NCBI RefSeq assembly: GCF_011065935.2
Contig: NZ_JAAMNH020000001.1
Coordinates: 4,919,001-4,983,000 of the forward strand
Reading direction: 5' to 3'
DNA: 64,000 nucleotides
Source of the DNA: Clostridium estertheticum
GTDB taxonomy: Bacteria > Bacillota > Clostridia > Clostridiales > Clostridiaceae
The position numbers and the translations under genes are program-made. The notes below the pieces were generated by a model. It was not told the origin of the DNA and did not search any database. It saw nothing but the letters and a program-made list of their open reading frames with translations. Of the stretch, positions 8,923 through 18,041 are shown in pieces. The first letter of the stretch is position 1; every line of letters starts with the position of its first letter.

Positions 8923-10740
8923 ATGAGTAATAAAAAACAAAAAATCAAAGTCTACAACATGACCTGTACCTCCTGTGAAACTAGAATTGAAAAGGCCTTG
9001 TTGAATATACCTGGAGTTACAAAGGTATTAGCTGATTACAAAAGCGAAAGTGCATTTTTAGAATATGATGATGAAATTTGCAATATAGCACAAATTAAAG
9101 AAAAAATCTCAAAACTCGGCTATAGTACAGAGAATTCTGGTAATTTTAAAATTATTGGCCTACTAGTTATAGTCGTTGCAATTTTTCTTTTAAGCAAGGC
9201 TGGAAATAGCTTTGACATGGATTCTAAGTTGAAAAATGCTTCCTATTTAGTTTTATTTGTAGTGGGTATTTTTACTTCCCTGCACTGCGTGGGTATGTGC
9301 GGTGGCATAATGTTATCTCAAAGTATTTCAATAGGAAATAAGAATAAATTTGAGGCCCTAAAACCTGCTATATTTTATAATCTTGGCAGAGTGATATCCT
9401 ACACTATTCTTGGTGGAATTGTTGGAGCTCTAGGCTCTGTTTTTTCTCTTACTTTACCTTTTAAGGCCGGTCTTCAAGTTTTGGCTGGACTTTTTATGAT
9501 TGTTATGGGATTAAATATGGCTGGCTACAGTCTTTTTAGAAAATTCAACATAAGATTGCCTTGGTCTGCCTGTAATATTAAAAAAAGCGGCAAAACTCCT
9601 TTTGTTGTAGGCATTTTGAATGGTCTTATGCCTTGTGGACCTCTCCAGACTATGCAACTATATGCTCTTGGAACAGGTAGTGCTCTAATCGGTGCCACTT
9701 CAATGTTTGTATTTTCTCTTGGAACAGTGCCTCTAATGCTTGGCTTTGGAGCTCTTTCTGGTCTTTTAAGTAAGGATCACACTAAGCAGCTTGTAAAGTT
9801 CGGAGGAATTCTTATAGTTGTTCTTGGACTTATTATGGGTAATAGAGGGCTCGCACTTGCTGGTATTAATGTGTCACCTATGGCTTTTGTAAATAGTACC
9901 GCAGCTAAGCAGACTGCTTCTCCTGCAAATGGTTCAAAAGCTACTATTGAAAATGGAGTTCAAGTAATAAGAATGACTGCTAATGCTAATGGCTACACTC
10001 CTAATGTATTTTATGTACAAAAGAATGTACCTGTTAAGTGGATAATAAATGGAGAGGTACTCACCTCTTGTAATAACTCCATTGTTGTGCCTTCTTTAAG
10101 TGAAGAAAAAAAATTAGAATCTGGTGAAAATATCATAAATTTCACACCAGGAGATAAAGATATAAACTTTAGCTGTTGGATGGGTATGATAAGTGGTGTA
10201 ATTAAGGTAGTAGATGATGTTAAGGCTATTGATACTTCTACAGCCACAGGTACTGTTCCACCAGTAGCAGCTGGTGGAAGTTGTTGTTCTCCTGGTGCTA
10301 CTGGTGCTGATGCCGGCGGCGCTGCTGCTACTCCACCTAGCACTGCTAGTATATATGGCAGCGATATAGCCAAAACTCCCATTGACCTTTTAACTAAAAA
10401 GGCTAACATAAGTAATAATACCCAAAGCTTAACTATAAGTGGAATTGGTTACGAACTTTCCCCGCTTATATCTTCAGTACAAAGTGGTCTTAAAGCTAAT
10501 TTATCCTTTGACTTAACAAAGTTTGATAATGCTATGGGAACCTATTCAATAATTGGCTCTGATGATAAAACAATTTCATCCTTCCAAGGCAAAAAAGGCA
10601 TTGTAAAAGTAGCCTTGACCTTTGATAAACCTGGTGTTTATGCAATAGTTAAAGATAACACTACACTGGGCTTAATTGACGTATCTAAGGATATTAAACC
10701 TATAGTTCTTGAAGAGTTAAGGGATAAGTATTTAAAATAA
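8923..10740 (+). CDS. HMA / SafE-type membrane / cupredoxin-like fusion protein
   Basis: This 605-residue protein joins four parts. Residues 1-70 are an HMA metal-chaperone domain with MTCTSC. Residues about 75-310 are a DsbD/SafE-like membrane domain with HCVGMCGG and GLMPCGP, where CcdA-type proteins carry their cysteines. Residues about 340-430 are a cupredoxin-like domain with LTSCNNS and FSCWMGM as likely Cu-binding residues. A Gly/Ala/Pro linker containing GGSCCSPG leads to a C-terminal beta domain (about 480-600). The architecture suggests copper or another soft metal passing from cytosol to the outer face, but the substrate is inferred. A two-component system lies just downstream on the other strand. 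Confidence 0.82.
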   Translation: MSNKKQKIKVYNMTCTSCETRIEKALLNIPGVTKVLADYKSESAFLEYDDEICNIAQIKEKISKLGYSTENSGNFKIIGLLVIVVAIFLLSKAGNSFDMDSKLKNASYLVLFVVGIFTSLHCVGMCGGIMLSQSISIGNKNKFEALKPAIFYNLGRVISYTILGGIVGALGSVFSLTLPFKAGLQVLAGLFMIVMGLNMAGYSLFRKFNIRLPWSACNIKKSGKTPFVVGILNGLMPCGPLQTMQLYALGTGSALIGATSMFVFSLGTVPLMLGFGALSGLLSKDHTKQLVKFGGILIVVLGLIMGNRGLALAGINVSPMAFVNSTAAKQTASPANGSKATIENGVQVIRMTANANGYTPNVFYVQKNVPVKWIINGEVLTSCNNSIVVPSLSEEKKLESGENIINFTPGDKDINFSCWMGMISGVIKVVDDVKAIDTSTATGTVPPVAAGGSCCSPGATGADAGGAAATPPSTASIYGSDIAKTPIDLLTKKANISNNTQSLTISGIGYELSPLISSVQSGLKANLSFDLTKFDNAMGTYSIIGSDDKTISSFQGKKGIVKVALTFDKPGVYAIVKDNTTLGLIDVSKDIKPIVLEELRDKYLK

Positions 10741-10754
10741 CTAAGAAGAACACG

Positions 10755-11111
10755 GTGGGTACGGTTAACAACTATCTAAATAATTAACTTAAGAATACGA
10801 ATGTGAATATCATCTCGATGCATAGGCAATAATTTAAGAAGTATAAAAAACTCTATAATGTTAAAATTTATGGGTACTGCCTTATGGATAACCATGCACA
10901 TTTATTGGTTGATGCTAATGGTGCAGATATATCAAAAGTTATGCACGGAATAAATTTTTCTTATGCAATGTACTTTAATAAAAAAAATAAAAAGGTACAA
11001 GTTTTTCTTAAAAAACTTGTACCTTTTAAGGGATAGGCTATAACTTATTATTAACCGCCCTCCACCATTTATCCCATTTCAACTGTTTATCTAATTGTTA
11101 ACCGTCCCCAC
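10755..11111. mobile_element. REP-type element: family A arms around a dead transposase
   Basis: A family A arm reading GTGGGTACGGTTAACAA (10755-10771) and an inverted arm TTGTTAACCGTCCCCAC (11095-11111) bracket a decayed REP-associated tyrosine transposase. A second, weaker inverted arm is near 11050. This fits a RAYT with its cognate REP sequences. Confidence 0.6.
10804..11036 (+). pseudogene. Relic of a REP-associated Y1 transposase (TnpA-REP/RAYT)
   Basis: From 10833 the frame reads FKKYKKLYNVKIYGYCLM then DNHAHLLVDANGADISKVMH and INFSYAMYFNKKNKK. This is the central region of RAYT/IS200-like transposases, with HAH as the metal-binding HxH. The upstream EYHLD piece (10804) is followed by stops, and the catalytic-tyrosine region is missing. 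A hairpin at 10990-11027 (AAAAGGTACAAG and its complement) lies at the deletion joint and could terminate transcripts from the metal gene upstream. Confidence 0.72.
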
Positions 11112-11127
11112 TTGTCAATCCAAAGCA

Positions 11128-12492
11128 CTAAACCCTATTAAAATAAACAGTAACCGCGCTCCCCTTCCCTTCTTCGCTTTTCACTTCTATGTTTGCCTTG
11201 TGAAGGGTTAATATATTCTTTACTATGGTGAGGCCTATTCCTGTGCCTACTGTTTCATGTCTACTTTTGTCTCCTCTATATAACCTTTCGAATATATAAG
11301 GTAAGTCTTCCTTACTAATTCCTATACCTGTATCTTCTATTTTTAATATTACTTTTTCATCTGCTTCCTTTAACGTGATATTAATTTCACCATTCTCTTT
11401 AGTAAACTTAACTGCATTTGAAAGTATATTAATAATTACCTGTTTTATTTTATCCGTTTCACCTAAAATATTAAATTGTTTGCTGGTATTACATTCTAAT
11501 GTCATTTGAAGTTTCTTATTTTCTGATACTAGTTCAAATTCCTTTACAACAGAGGATAAAATATCTTTCAAAGAAATTTTTTCTACATCCAAGCTTATTT
11601 CTTCACCTTCAATTTCCTTTAGTCCATTTAAATTGTCTATTAGCTTTCCAAACCTGATAACTTCTTCATTAAGGTAAGCTAATCTCTCATTGTCTACTGG
11701 AAAAATACCGTCTATCATTGCTTCAAAATTATTTTGAAGAATATTAAGAGGCGTTCTAATTTCATGTGATATATCTGATATCAATCTTTTTCTAAGCAAA
11801 TCCTGATGTTGAAGCTTTTCTCCAAGTGTATTTATACTATTTCTTAAATCTTCAAGTTCTAGAATATTGCTCTTATCCTCTGATCTTTCATCATAATTTC
11901 CATTTGAAAGGTGAACTGATATCTTTGAAACTTGCCTAAGAGGAGTAGAAAATTGCTTTGAGATAAATAGACTAATTAATATTGTTATTAAAATCGATAG
12001 TACTACACTTAAAATAATGCTCTTATTTATCGAACCTTTGAAATCTACATCTTCTTTGGATAACAGTACTGGCGCATATTGTCCTACTTCTATATAGCCT
12101 ACAATTTTACCCCCAGATTTTATATCGAAGGTGCTTGTAGTATAAACTCCTCCATTTTTAACTTGCATAGTGGCATCCATGTTGTTAATAATTTCATTAG
12201 GATTCATTCCCCAAAGAACTTTGTTATTTTCATCCTTAAGCGTAAGGCAATAGCTACTCATATACGCTTCATGTGAAATTTCTATTCCAGAAGTTTCCGA
12301 CCACTTTCCATTTTTCTTATATACATCTTCTAAATATGTAACTATTCTGGTATTCCTCTTATTCTGTATTTCCACTAAGTACTTGTTAAAGGTTGTTGAT
12401 ATAGTTATATTTACCAAGAGCGTGGATATGAAAAGTGCTAATATAGCAGTACATACTAAAATAATACTTAATCTTTTTCTTATGCTTTGCAT
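11128..12492 (-). CDS. Sensor histidine kinase
   Basis: A 454-residue membrane kinase. Helices at about 8-29 and 155-178 flank an external sensor of about 125 residues. A HAMP linker and HisKA domain with SDISHEIRTPLN follow, then HATPase_c motifs: the N box near NILSNAVKF, DTGIGISKEDLPYIFERLYRG and GTGIGLTIV. It lies 3 bp after the response regulator gene and pairs with it. The neighbouring HMA/cupredoxin gene makes metal stress a plausible signal, but no metal-binding motif is obvious in the sensor. A family A repeat follows its stop. Confidence 0.9.
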   Translation of the reverse strand: MQSIRKRLSIILVCTAILALFISTLLVNITISTTFNKYLVEIQNKRNTRIVTYLEDVYKKNGKWSETSGIEISHEAYMSSYCLTLKDENNKVLWGMNPNEIINNMDATMQVKNGGVYTTSTFDIKSGGKIVGYIEVGQYAPVLLSKEDVDFKGSINKSIILSVVLSILITILISLFISKQFSTPLRQVSKISVHLSNGNYDERSEDKSNILELEDLRNSINTLGEKLQHQDLLRKRLISDISHEIRTPLNILQNNFEAMIDGIFPVDNERLAYLNEEVIRFGKLIDNLNGLKEIEGEEISLDVEKISLKDILSSVVKEFELVSENKKLQMTLECNTSKQFNILGETDKIKQVIINILSNAVKFTKENGEINITLKEADEKVILKIEDTGIGISKEDLPYIFERLYRGDKSRHETVGTGIGLTIVKNILTLHKANIEVKSEEGKGSAVTVYFNRV

Positions 12493-12495
12493 AAA

Positions 12496-13176
12496 TTAAT
12501 CACCACCAAATTTATAACCAATTCTAGTTACGGTTACTATATATTTAGGATTCCTGCTATCCTCTTCTATCTTTTTACGTATATTTTTAATATGTACATC
12601 GATTGTTCTATCAAACCCTTGAAAATCTATTCCCATAATTCTTTCAATGAGCTGCTCCCTAGTAAATACTTTGCCCCCATTAGATGAGAGAATGTTTACT
12701 ATGTCAAATTCATTTGGCGTAAGAGGTATCTCTGCGCCGTGTACCTTAACTATTCTTTTCTCATAATTGATTTCCAAATCGCCATTATTATACACTCTTG
12801 TTTCAGACTCATGTATATTAAGCCTTCTAAATAGTGCATTTACTCTTGCAGTTAGTTCTCGTGGGCTAAAAGGCTTAACTAAATACTCATCTGCCCCAAG
12901 ATTTAATCCTTCTATCCTATTTTCTAAGGTACTCTTTGCTGTAAGCATAAATATGTGGACCTCAGAAATTTTTCTTATAATGCTACATACTTCTTCACCA
13001 GATATGTCCGGTAACATTAGGTCTAATATAACTAAGCTGAATGGTATTTTCTCGAAAAGCTTTATTCCTTCCATACCCTTGGTAGTGCAATAAACACTAT
13101 ATCCTGCTTTTTCAAGATATGCTTTTTGTATTTCTGAAACCTTTTCTTCATCCTCAATAATTAAAATATTATCCAT
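12496..13176 (-). CDS. OmpR-family response regulator
   Basis: A 226-residue regulator starting MDNILIIEDEEK. The receiver has phosphoacceptor Asp in LVILDLMLPD and Lys in YLVKPFSPRE. The C-terminal winged helix ends in the usual GFDRTIDVHIKNIRKKI and TRIGYKF. The ATG at 13176 is chosen because AGAGGAG lies 10 bp upstream; a longer frame to 13224 lacks a site. It is co-transcribed with the kinase. The direct repeat at 8857-8874 is a candidate target. Confidence 0.92.
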   Translation of the reverse strand: MDNILIIEDEEKVSEIQKAYLEKAGYSVYCTTKGMEGIKLFEKIPFSLVILDLMLPDISGEEVCSIIRKISEVHIFMLTAKSTLENRIEGLNLGADEYLVKPFSPRELTARVNALFRRLNIHESETRVYNNGDLEINYEKRIVKVHGAEIPLTPNEFDIVNILSSNGGKVFTREQLIERIMGIDFQGFDRTIDVHIKNIRKKIEEDSRNPKYIVTVTRIGYKFGGD

Positions 13177-13240
13177 GTTTAATTTACTCCTCTTAAAATT
13201 AAGTTTACAATTATAAGTTTTCATGAAAATAGAAGCGAAT

Positions 13241-13259
13241 TAATTGTTAACCGTCCCTA
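13241..13259. repeat. Family A half-element
   Basis: TAATTGTTAACCGTCCCTA lies upstream of the two-component operon, about 65 bp from the regulator start. Confidence 0.6.
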
Positions 13260-13373
13260 CTTATTTTAGTTGTCTAATTTACTCTCAGGATTATATTCCC
13301 CAAAAATCTAGCATAGAATATAGATATGTATTCTTTTCATCTTATAATCGCTATATTTTAAGGAGTTGATAAT

Positions 13374-13592
13374 ATGAAGGTTAAATTCTGTAAGCATAAT
13401 CAATGGAATGATGCTGTTATTACTATGATAACTGAAACACACCCTAATATAAAGATATCCATGAAAAAATGTTTTGGAAAGTGTCATAAATGTAAGTCTC
13501 ATCCGATAGCCATGGTTGGCAAGGAACTATTAGTGGGTACGGATGAAGAAAATCTATATAATAATATAATCAGCAAATTATTAATCCCTTAG
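13374..13592 (+). CDS. DUF1450/YuzB-like small cysteine protein
   Basis: A 72-residue protein resembling DUF1450 (YuzB-like), a small thioredoxin-fold family. It starts MKVKFCKHN and has a Cys cluster CFGKCHKC followed by PIAMVGKELLVG and a C-terminal helix. The cysteines could bind a metal or an Fe-S cluster, but this is not shown for the family. ATG 13374 follows AAGGAG at 13361-13366. It is a single gene, and a family B arm overlaps its stop. Confidence 0.65.
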   Translation: MKVKFCKHNQWNDAVITMITETHPNIKISMKKCFGKCHKCKSHPIAMVGKELLVGTDEENLYNNIISKLLIP

Positions 13593-13615
13593 GCGCCTCA
13601 AAATAAATAACAAGT
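13588..13615. repeat. Family B repeat arm
   Basis: AGGCGCCTCAAAATAAATAA followed by CAAGTCA is the reverse complement of the arm at 1949-1974. It begins at the stop codon of the DUF1450-like gene. Confidence 0.55.
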
Positions 13616-13654
13616 CAAAATTCTAAGGACAGTGACTTTTTGTTTGTTTAGGGT

Positions 13655-13756
13655 AGGGGACGGTTAACAACTATTTGATATTTAGAATTTTAAAAGTATA
13701 TTAATTGTTAACTGTCCCCGCTATTTAAAAGTGTATTAATTGTTAACCGTCCCTGC
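13655..13756. repeat. Family A cluster: one forward and two inverted copies
   Basis: GGGGACGGTTAACAA (13656-13670) is followed by inverted copies at 13701-13719 and 13737-13755. The last two sit in a tandem duplication of about 35 bp (TTTAAAAGTRTATTAATTG units). The block ends 5 bp from the stop of the NlpC/P60 gene and could fold as its terminator. Confidence 0.8.
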
Positions 13757-13760
13757 TATT

Positions 13761-14843
13761 TTATTTTACTCGTCTACCCGTTATATAATCTCCTCTTGTC
13801 ATAGCTGAAACTTTAATTACATCTCCTGTACGAGGAGAATGAATATAATTATTATTCCCAGCGTATATACCTGTATGCTGAGGATTATTCCCGCTTCCAA
13901 AAAACACCAAATCCCCTGGTTGAAGATCATTTTTAGCTACTCGTATACCATCATTTATCTGATCATATGTGGCTCTTCCTATTGATATTCCAAAATGGCT
14001 ATATACATATTGAGTAAATCCTGAGCAGTCAAACCCTGTAGAAGGCGATGCTCCACCCCATGAATATGGTGTGCCAAGGAAGTTAGAAGCAAAGGCTATT
14101 ATAGAATCTTGTGATAAATTAGTTGAGCCTCTTGAAGGAGTATATTTAGCTACTAAATTTTGCACTCCACTTGCTTTTATCGCGCTTTTATTGACTGATG
14201 CTTGTGGGTTACTTATTCCAGCTATAAGAAGGTTTTCCTTGATGTCTAACTGAGTTATTAATTTGTTTTGTGCTTCTTTAGCCAGGATTATCTTTTCTAA
14301 CTTTAGCTTGTTATCTGCCTGCAAATTAAGTAATGCAACCTTCGTATTATTTAAACTATCCTGTTTTTCATTTAATTTATTTTGGATGGCTGCAAAGTCA
14401 CCCATTATTTTTTCATCAAACTGCATTATGATTCTTATGTTTTCTACTCTTGATATAAAATCTCCGAAGCTCTCTGAATTTAGTAAAATGCTGGTATACC
14501 CATCAAACCCATTTATGTACATGGTTCGCATTCTACTATCAAATAATTCTTGTTCCTTTTGTGCTTCATTTTCAACCTTATTTATCTCTTCTGCTGCGCT
14601 TTTAATTGCCTTTTCTGTTTGTAATATTTTAATTTTATTCTCCTGGGTTTTAGCCATATTTTTTTCAATTTCATTATCAAATTGTTCTATTTTTCTTTCA
14701 ATTGCTTGACTTTCAGTTTGAATTCTAGTTAATGAATCCTTCTGCGGTTGTAATTTACCATTTGCTTTAACCGCCAATGCAGTTACATTTAAAGTAAAAA
14801 TTAAGGTTGTCACAACTGCCATATTTCTCAAAACATGCTTCAT
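13761..14843 (-). CDS. Secreted NlpC/P60 peptidoglycan hydrolase with coiled-coil N-terminus
   Basis: A 360-residue cell-wall endopeptidase. A signal peptide (about 1-27) precedes a long coiled coil (about 30-215) like that of CwlO/PcsB-type hydrolases, then an NlpC/P60 domain (about 245-360). The catalytic Cys is in FDCSGFTQYVYSHFG, His in NPQHTGIYAGNNNYIHSP. Such enzymes cut D-Glu-diaminopimelate links and are usually held inactive until activated, often by FtsEX; no ftsEX is nearby. It closely resembles the protein at 41330-42409. Confidence 0.9.
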   Translation of the reverse strand: MKHVLRNMAVVTTLIFTLNVTALAVKANGKLQPQKDSLTRIQTESQAIERKIEQFDNEIEKNMAKTQENKIKILQTEKAIKSAAEEINKVENEAQKEQELFDSRMRTMYINGFDGYTSILLNSESFGDFISRVENIRIIMQFDEKIMGDFAAIQNKLNEKQDSLNNTKVALLNLQADNKLKLEKIILAKEAQNKLITQLDIKENLLIAGISNPQASVNKSAIKASGVQNLVAKYTPSRGSTNLSQDSIIAFASNFLGTPYSWGGASPSTGFDCSGFTQYVYSHFGISIGRATYDQINDGIRVAKNDLQPGDLVFFGSGNNPQHTGIYAGNNNYIHSPRTGDVIKVSAMTRGDYITGRRVK

Positions 14844-15030
14844 TTTTACATCCCCCCGTTATTTTAGGATTTTAAAATAAACCATAAGCAAAATGTATCA
14901 AAAACTTATGTAGTTTATGTGAAGATTATTTTCTATGAAAATTAATATATTACTTAATTATACATTTATGTATTATTGTAGCATAAATATTTTCTATTGA
15001 ACATACCCTATTAATATTAATTATTTTTTT

Positions 15031-15074
15031 TAACACAAAGAGCTGTGATTTCAAAAATCACAGCTCTTTGTGTT
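15031..15074. terminator. Hairpin terminator
   Basis: TAACACAAAGAGCTGTGATT pairs with AATCACAGCTCTTTGTGTTA, with T-rich flanks. It lies 190 bp upstream of the NlpC/P60 gene and may end transcripts of the GGDEF/EAL gene. Confidence 0.65.
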
Positions 15075-15248
15075 AGCGACATTTCAGAAGGATGTGTCTA
15101 CTCCCATTGTGGTAATCAATATTAAAATAAAAAAACTCCAGTAGGAGCGTACACGCCTTCTGAAGTCTTTCATATTGCAGCATGGTCTAAGATGAACAAC
15201 TGCGAAGGTGATGATTTAATTATAAGGCTCAATCCAATTAGTTTTTAA
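15073..15248 (+). mobile_element. Probable IS200/IS605-type end remnant with short antisense frame
   Basis: TTAGCGACATTTCAGAAGG (15073-15091) matches, inverted, the sequence beside the GC-rich hairpin at 63753-63799. That hairpin looks like the end structure of IS200/IS605 elements. From 15132 a short open stretch reads KTPVGAYTPSEVFHIAAW and ends at 15248 inside the GGDEF/EAL gene. It has no start and I do not recognise it. Assignment is tentative. Confidence 0.35.
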
Positions 15249-17339
15249 GAATTTCTCTTCAATTTCATCTGGTGGAAGAGGTTTACTGAAATAATAGCCT
15301 TGTATCTGATTGCATCCCATGCCTTGAAGTAGTTTAATTTGTTCCTTTGTTTCTACTCCTTCTGCAATAACGTCTAAGTCAATTTTTTGTGCAAGTTGTA
15401 TTATTCCATCTACTATGGCTTTTTCTCTTTCATTTGTAACAATATTATCTATAAAGGACTTATCTATTTTCAATGTATTTATAGGTAGCTGTTTTAAATA
15501 ACTAAGCGAAGAGTATCCTGTACCAAAGTCATCTAAGGCAATATTTATCCCCAAGTTTCTAATCTCCGTAAGTAGCTTAACACTCTTTTCGAAATCCTTC
15601 ATTAGAATACTTTCCGTAATTTCCAGCTCCACAAACCTCGGATTAACCTCTGTTTCAGTTATAATCCTTTTTAGATTTTCTTCAAATTTGTCATTTTGCA
15701 GTTGAACTGCAGATAAGTTTATTGCAATAGTATCATATATATATCCTTTGCTTTTCCACAAATTATTTTGTAGGAATGTAGTTTTTATAATCCAATCACC
15801 CATAGGAATTATTAATCCACTTTTCTCTGCCACAGGTATGAACTCTGCGGGTGATATTCTTCCTAGCTCGGAATTGTTCCACCTTAAAAGTGCTTCAAAA
15901 CCTTTTATTTTATTGTTTATAATGTCTATCTGTGGTTGATAATAGATTTCAAACTCATCATTTTCAAGTGCATGCCTTAAGCCTTTTTCTATTTCAACTC
16001 TTCTTACCACTATATCACTCATATTCTTATTAAAGTAAGAATATTTAGCTTTACCATTGTATTTTGCACTGTACATTGCAGTATCGGCATTTTTTAATAG
16101 TATATTAGTTTCATTACCATCATCTGGGAAAACAGTAATTCCAATACTTGCTGAAGTATATACTTGTTTACCAGCTACATTTATTTCACAGTTTAGTATG
16201 CATAATAATTTTTCACACAAGTTACTAATGACTGTGTAATCCTCAATATTTTTCATTAAAATAAAAAATTCGTCTCCACCTACTCTTGAAACAATATCAC
16301 CTTGTCTAATAGAAGCCTTTAGAGATATTGCAACATTTTTCAGTAATTCATCACCATAATCATGACCTAGTGTATCATTAATTTCTTTAAAATTATCTAA
16401 ATCAATAAACAATACAGCATGCTTAACGACTTTATCCATCCCCTTAATAATCTCGTTCTCCAGGGTATTAATAAACAGTCTCCTGTTAGGTATGTCCGTT
16501 AATATATCATAGTACTTCAATTTATTAATTTTATCTTCAAAATGCTTTTTTCCAGTAATGTCTGTAACAGAGCCAGAAACTTTAGTTGCTACGCCCTTTT
16601 TATTTCTCAGACACTTCCCTCTGACTAAAACCCATTTGTCTCCGCCTCCATTAAACATAATTTTAAGACTGCTTTGATAATATAATGTTCTACCACTAAT
16701 ATGATCATTAAAATCATCTAATGCAATTTTTCTATCTTCCTTCGCAACTAGGTTTATCAAATCATTTAATGAGGTTATAGCATCTTTATCATACCCCGTA
16801 ATATCACTAATTTTATCTGAAGAAAAAAATTCTTTAGTTATAAGGTCAATTTCAAATATAGCGTCATTTGAACCTTCCAAAGCCAATTTATATCTTTCTT
16901 CACTTTTTTCAATTATTGCTTGTTTTTCATTTAATTCATCAAATTGTGCCCGAAGCTCCTCTTCTGCAGCTATTAATTGCTCATAGGTAGCTTGAATTTC
17001 TTGATAATTTTCTTTTATTGTATGAGACCAAGCCTTACTTTTCTTAGTAAATTCACTAATTAAATAATATATTATAAAAGATGATATTAAAACATAAGCC
17101 CATCCTTTGATGGTTTGTATCCGTACCATTAAAGATTTACTTTCAATTAGAAGGTTTAAAATTCTATCTGAAAATAATATCCAAAGTCCACCAATTAAGG
17201 CATAAACCAAAGTTACTTTAAGTGGCATCTTTTTAAGTCCAAAATCATCTTGAAATAACCAATCAATATTAATCCCCTCAGCATTAATCTTTAATTCTTT
17301 TTTTGCGAATTTATTTAAGTCAATTTTTTTTCCATTCAC
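15216..17339 (-). CDS. Membrane PAS-GGDEF-EAL c-di-GMP protein
   Basis: A 707-residue regulator. Two helices at about 40-58 and 78-96 anchor it, a coiled segment (105-150) leads to a PAS domain (150-265), then GGDEF (275-435) and EAL (445-700). The cyclase motif GGDEF is intact (354-358) with an upstream RQGD I-site. The phosphodiesterase side has EALLR (482-486), DDFGTGYSS, KIDKSF, AEGVET and QGYYFSKP, so both activities are possible. GTG 17339 follows GGGAGG by 7 bp. It is a single gene. Confidence 0.9.
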   Translation of the reverse strand: MNGKKIDLNKFAKKELKINAEGINIDWLFQDDFGLKKMPLKVTLVYALIGGLWILFSDRILNLLIESKSLMVRIQTIKGWAYVLISSFIIYYLISEFTKKSKAWSHTIKENYQEIQATYEQLIAAEEELRAQFDELNEKQAIIEKSEERYKLALEGSNDAIFEIDLITKEFFSSDKISDITGYDKDAITSLNDLINLVAKEDRKIALDDFNDHISGRTLYYQSSLKIMFNGGGDKWVLVRGKCLRNKKGVATKVSGSVTDITGKKHFEDKINKLKYYDILTDIPNRRLFINTLENEIIKGMDKVVKHAVLFIDLDNFKEINDTLGHDYGDELLKNVAISLKASIRQGDIVSRVGGDEFFILMKNIEDYTVISNLCEKLLCILNCEINVAGKQVYTSASIGITVFPDDGNETNILLKNADTAMYSAKYNGKAKYSYFNKNMSDIVVRRVEIEKGLRHALENDEFEIYYQPQIDIINNKIKGFEALLRWNNSELGRISPAEFIPVAEKSGLIIPMGDWIIKTTFLQNNLWKSKGYIYDTIAINLSAVQLQNDKFEENLKRIITETEVNPRFVELEITESILMKDFEKSVKLLTEIRNLGINIALDDFGTGYSSLSYLKQLPINTLKIDKSFIDNIVTNEREKAIVDGIIQLAQKIDLDVIAEGVETKEQIKLLQGMGCNQIQGYYFSKPLPPDEIEEKFLKTNWIEPYN

Positions 17340-17727
17340 CTAGATTCCTCCCATTAATATTTACAAAATAATTCATCCGTTTTATATTATATTTTCACTT
17401 TAAGATTAACCTTTATAATTATCGTCAAATTATGATTTTTACAAATAGTTTTTCTCAATTTATATTTAAAATTTTCATATTTTTTTGTCGCATTTTTATA
17501 ATTTGAAAATTTTGAATTTTACCATTAATTATAACAAATATAATTATACAATATAAACCATAATCCTGTATATATTTATATAATAAATTATTTTTTTTTA
17601 AAATACATCCTATATCTTAGTTAATATTGTTAAAATTTATGTTTGTAACTTTATCGTAATATATTATAATGTATTATAGCGTATTATATTATATATAGAT
17701 AAATTTTTTAATAAAGGAGCCTTTAAA
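17340..17727. other. AT-rich intergenic region
   Basis: No gene is seen. It separates divergent genes and is extremely AT-rich. Several -10-like TATTATA/TATAAT strings (17658-17695) precede the small coiled-coil gene. Confidence 0.5.
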
Positions 17728-17970
17728 ATGAAAAAAAACAATATAATTGTCACTATGCTTTTTAGCATCTTATTTTTAAGTTCCATATGTTTTCATTTTA
17801 TAAATAATAATAAAATTAAAAATACTACAATAAAAAATAATAGTTTAAAAATTGAATTTCAGTCACTAAAATCAGAAAATCAGTCTTTAAGAGAACTGAA
17901 TAATCAGCTTCTTGAAACAAATTCAAATGTTGCAGAAAAGGTTAGTAAATTAAAAATTACTATAAATTAA
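17728..17970 (+). CDS. Small membrane-anchored coiled-coil protein
   Basis: This 80-residue protein is not assigned to a family. Residues about 6-25 are hydrophobic, then a leucine/asparagine heptad region (about 38-76) contains FQSLKSENQSLRELNNQLLE. It follows AAAGGAG at a good distance and lies 71 bp upstream of a deacetylase with the same layout (one helix, then a coiled coil with LKSENTNLQSK). It is probably external and co-transcribed. A partner or stem role for the deacetylase is an inference. Confidence 0.6.
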   Translation: MKKNNIIVTMLFSILFLSSICFHFINNNKIKNTTIKNNSLKIEFQSLKSENQSLRELNNQLLETNSNVAEKVSKLKITIN

Positions 17971-18041
17971 TATAAATAATTTAACCATATAAATTAAATA
18001 ATTTATTGGAATAAAAATAAATAAAAGAGGAAGGTCGTACT

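Noticed and set aside
13655..13756. CRISPR-like array
   Set aside because: Only three copies in mixed orientation, without regular spacers or cas genes. They fit a REP family.
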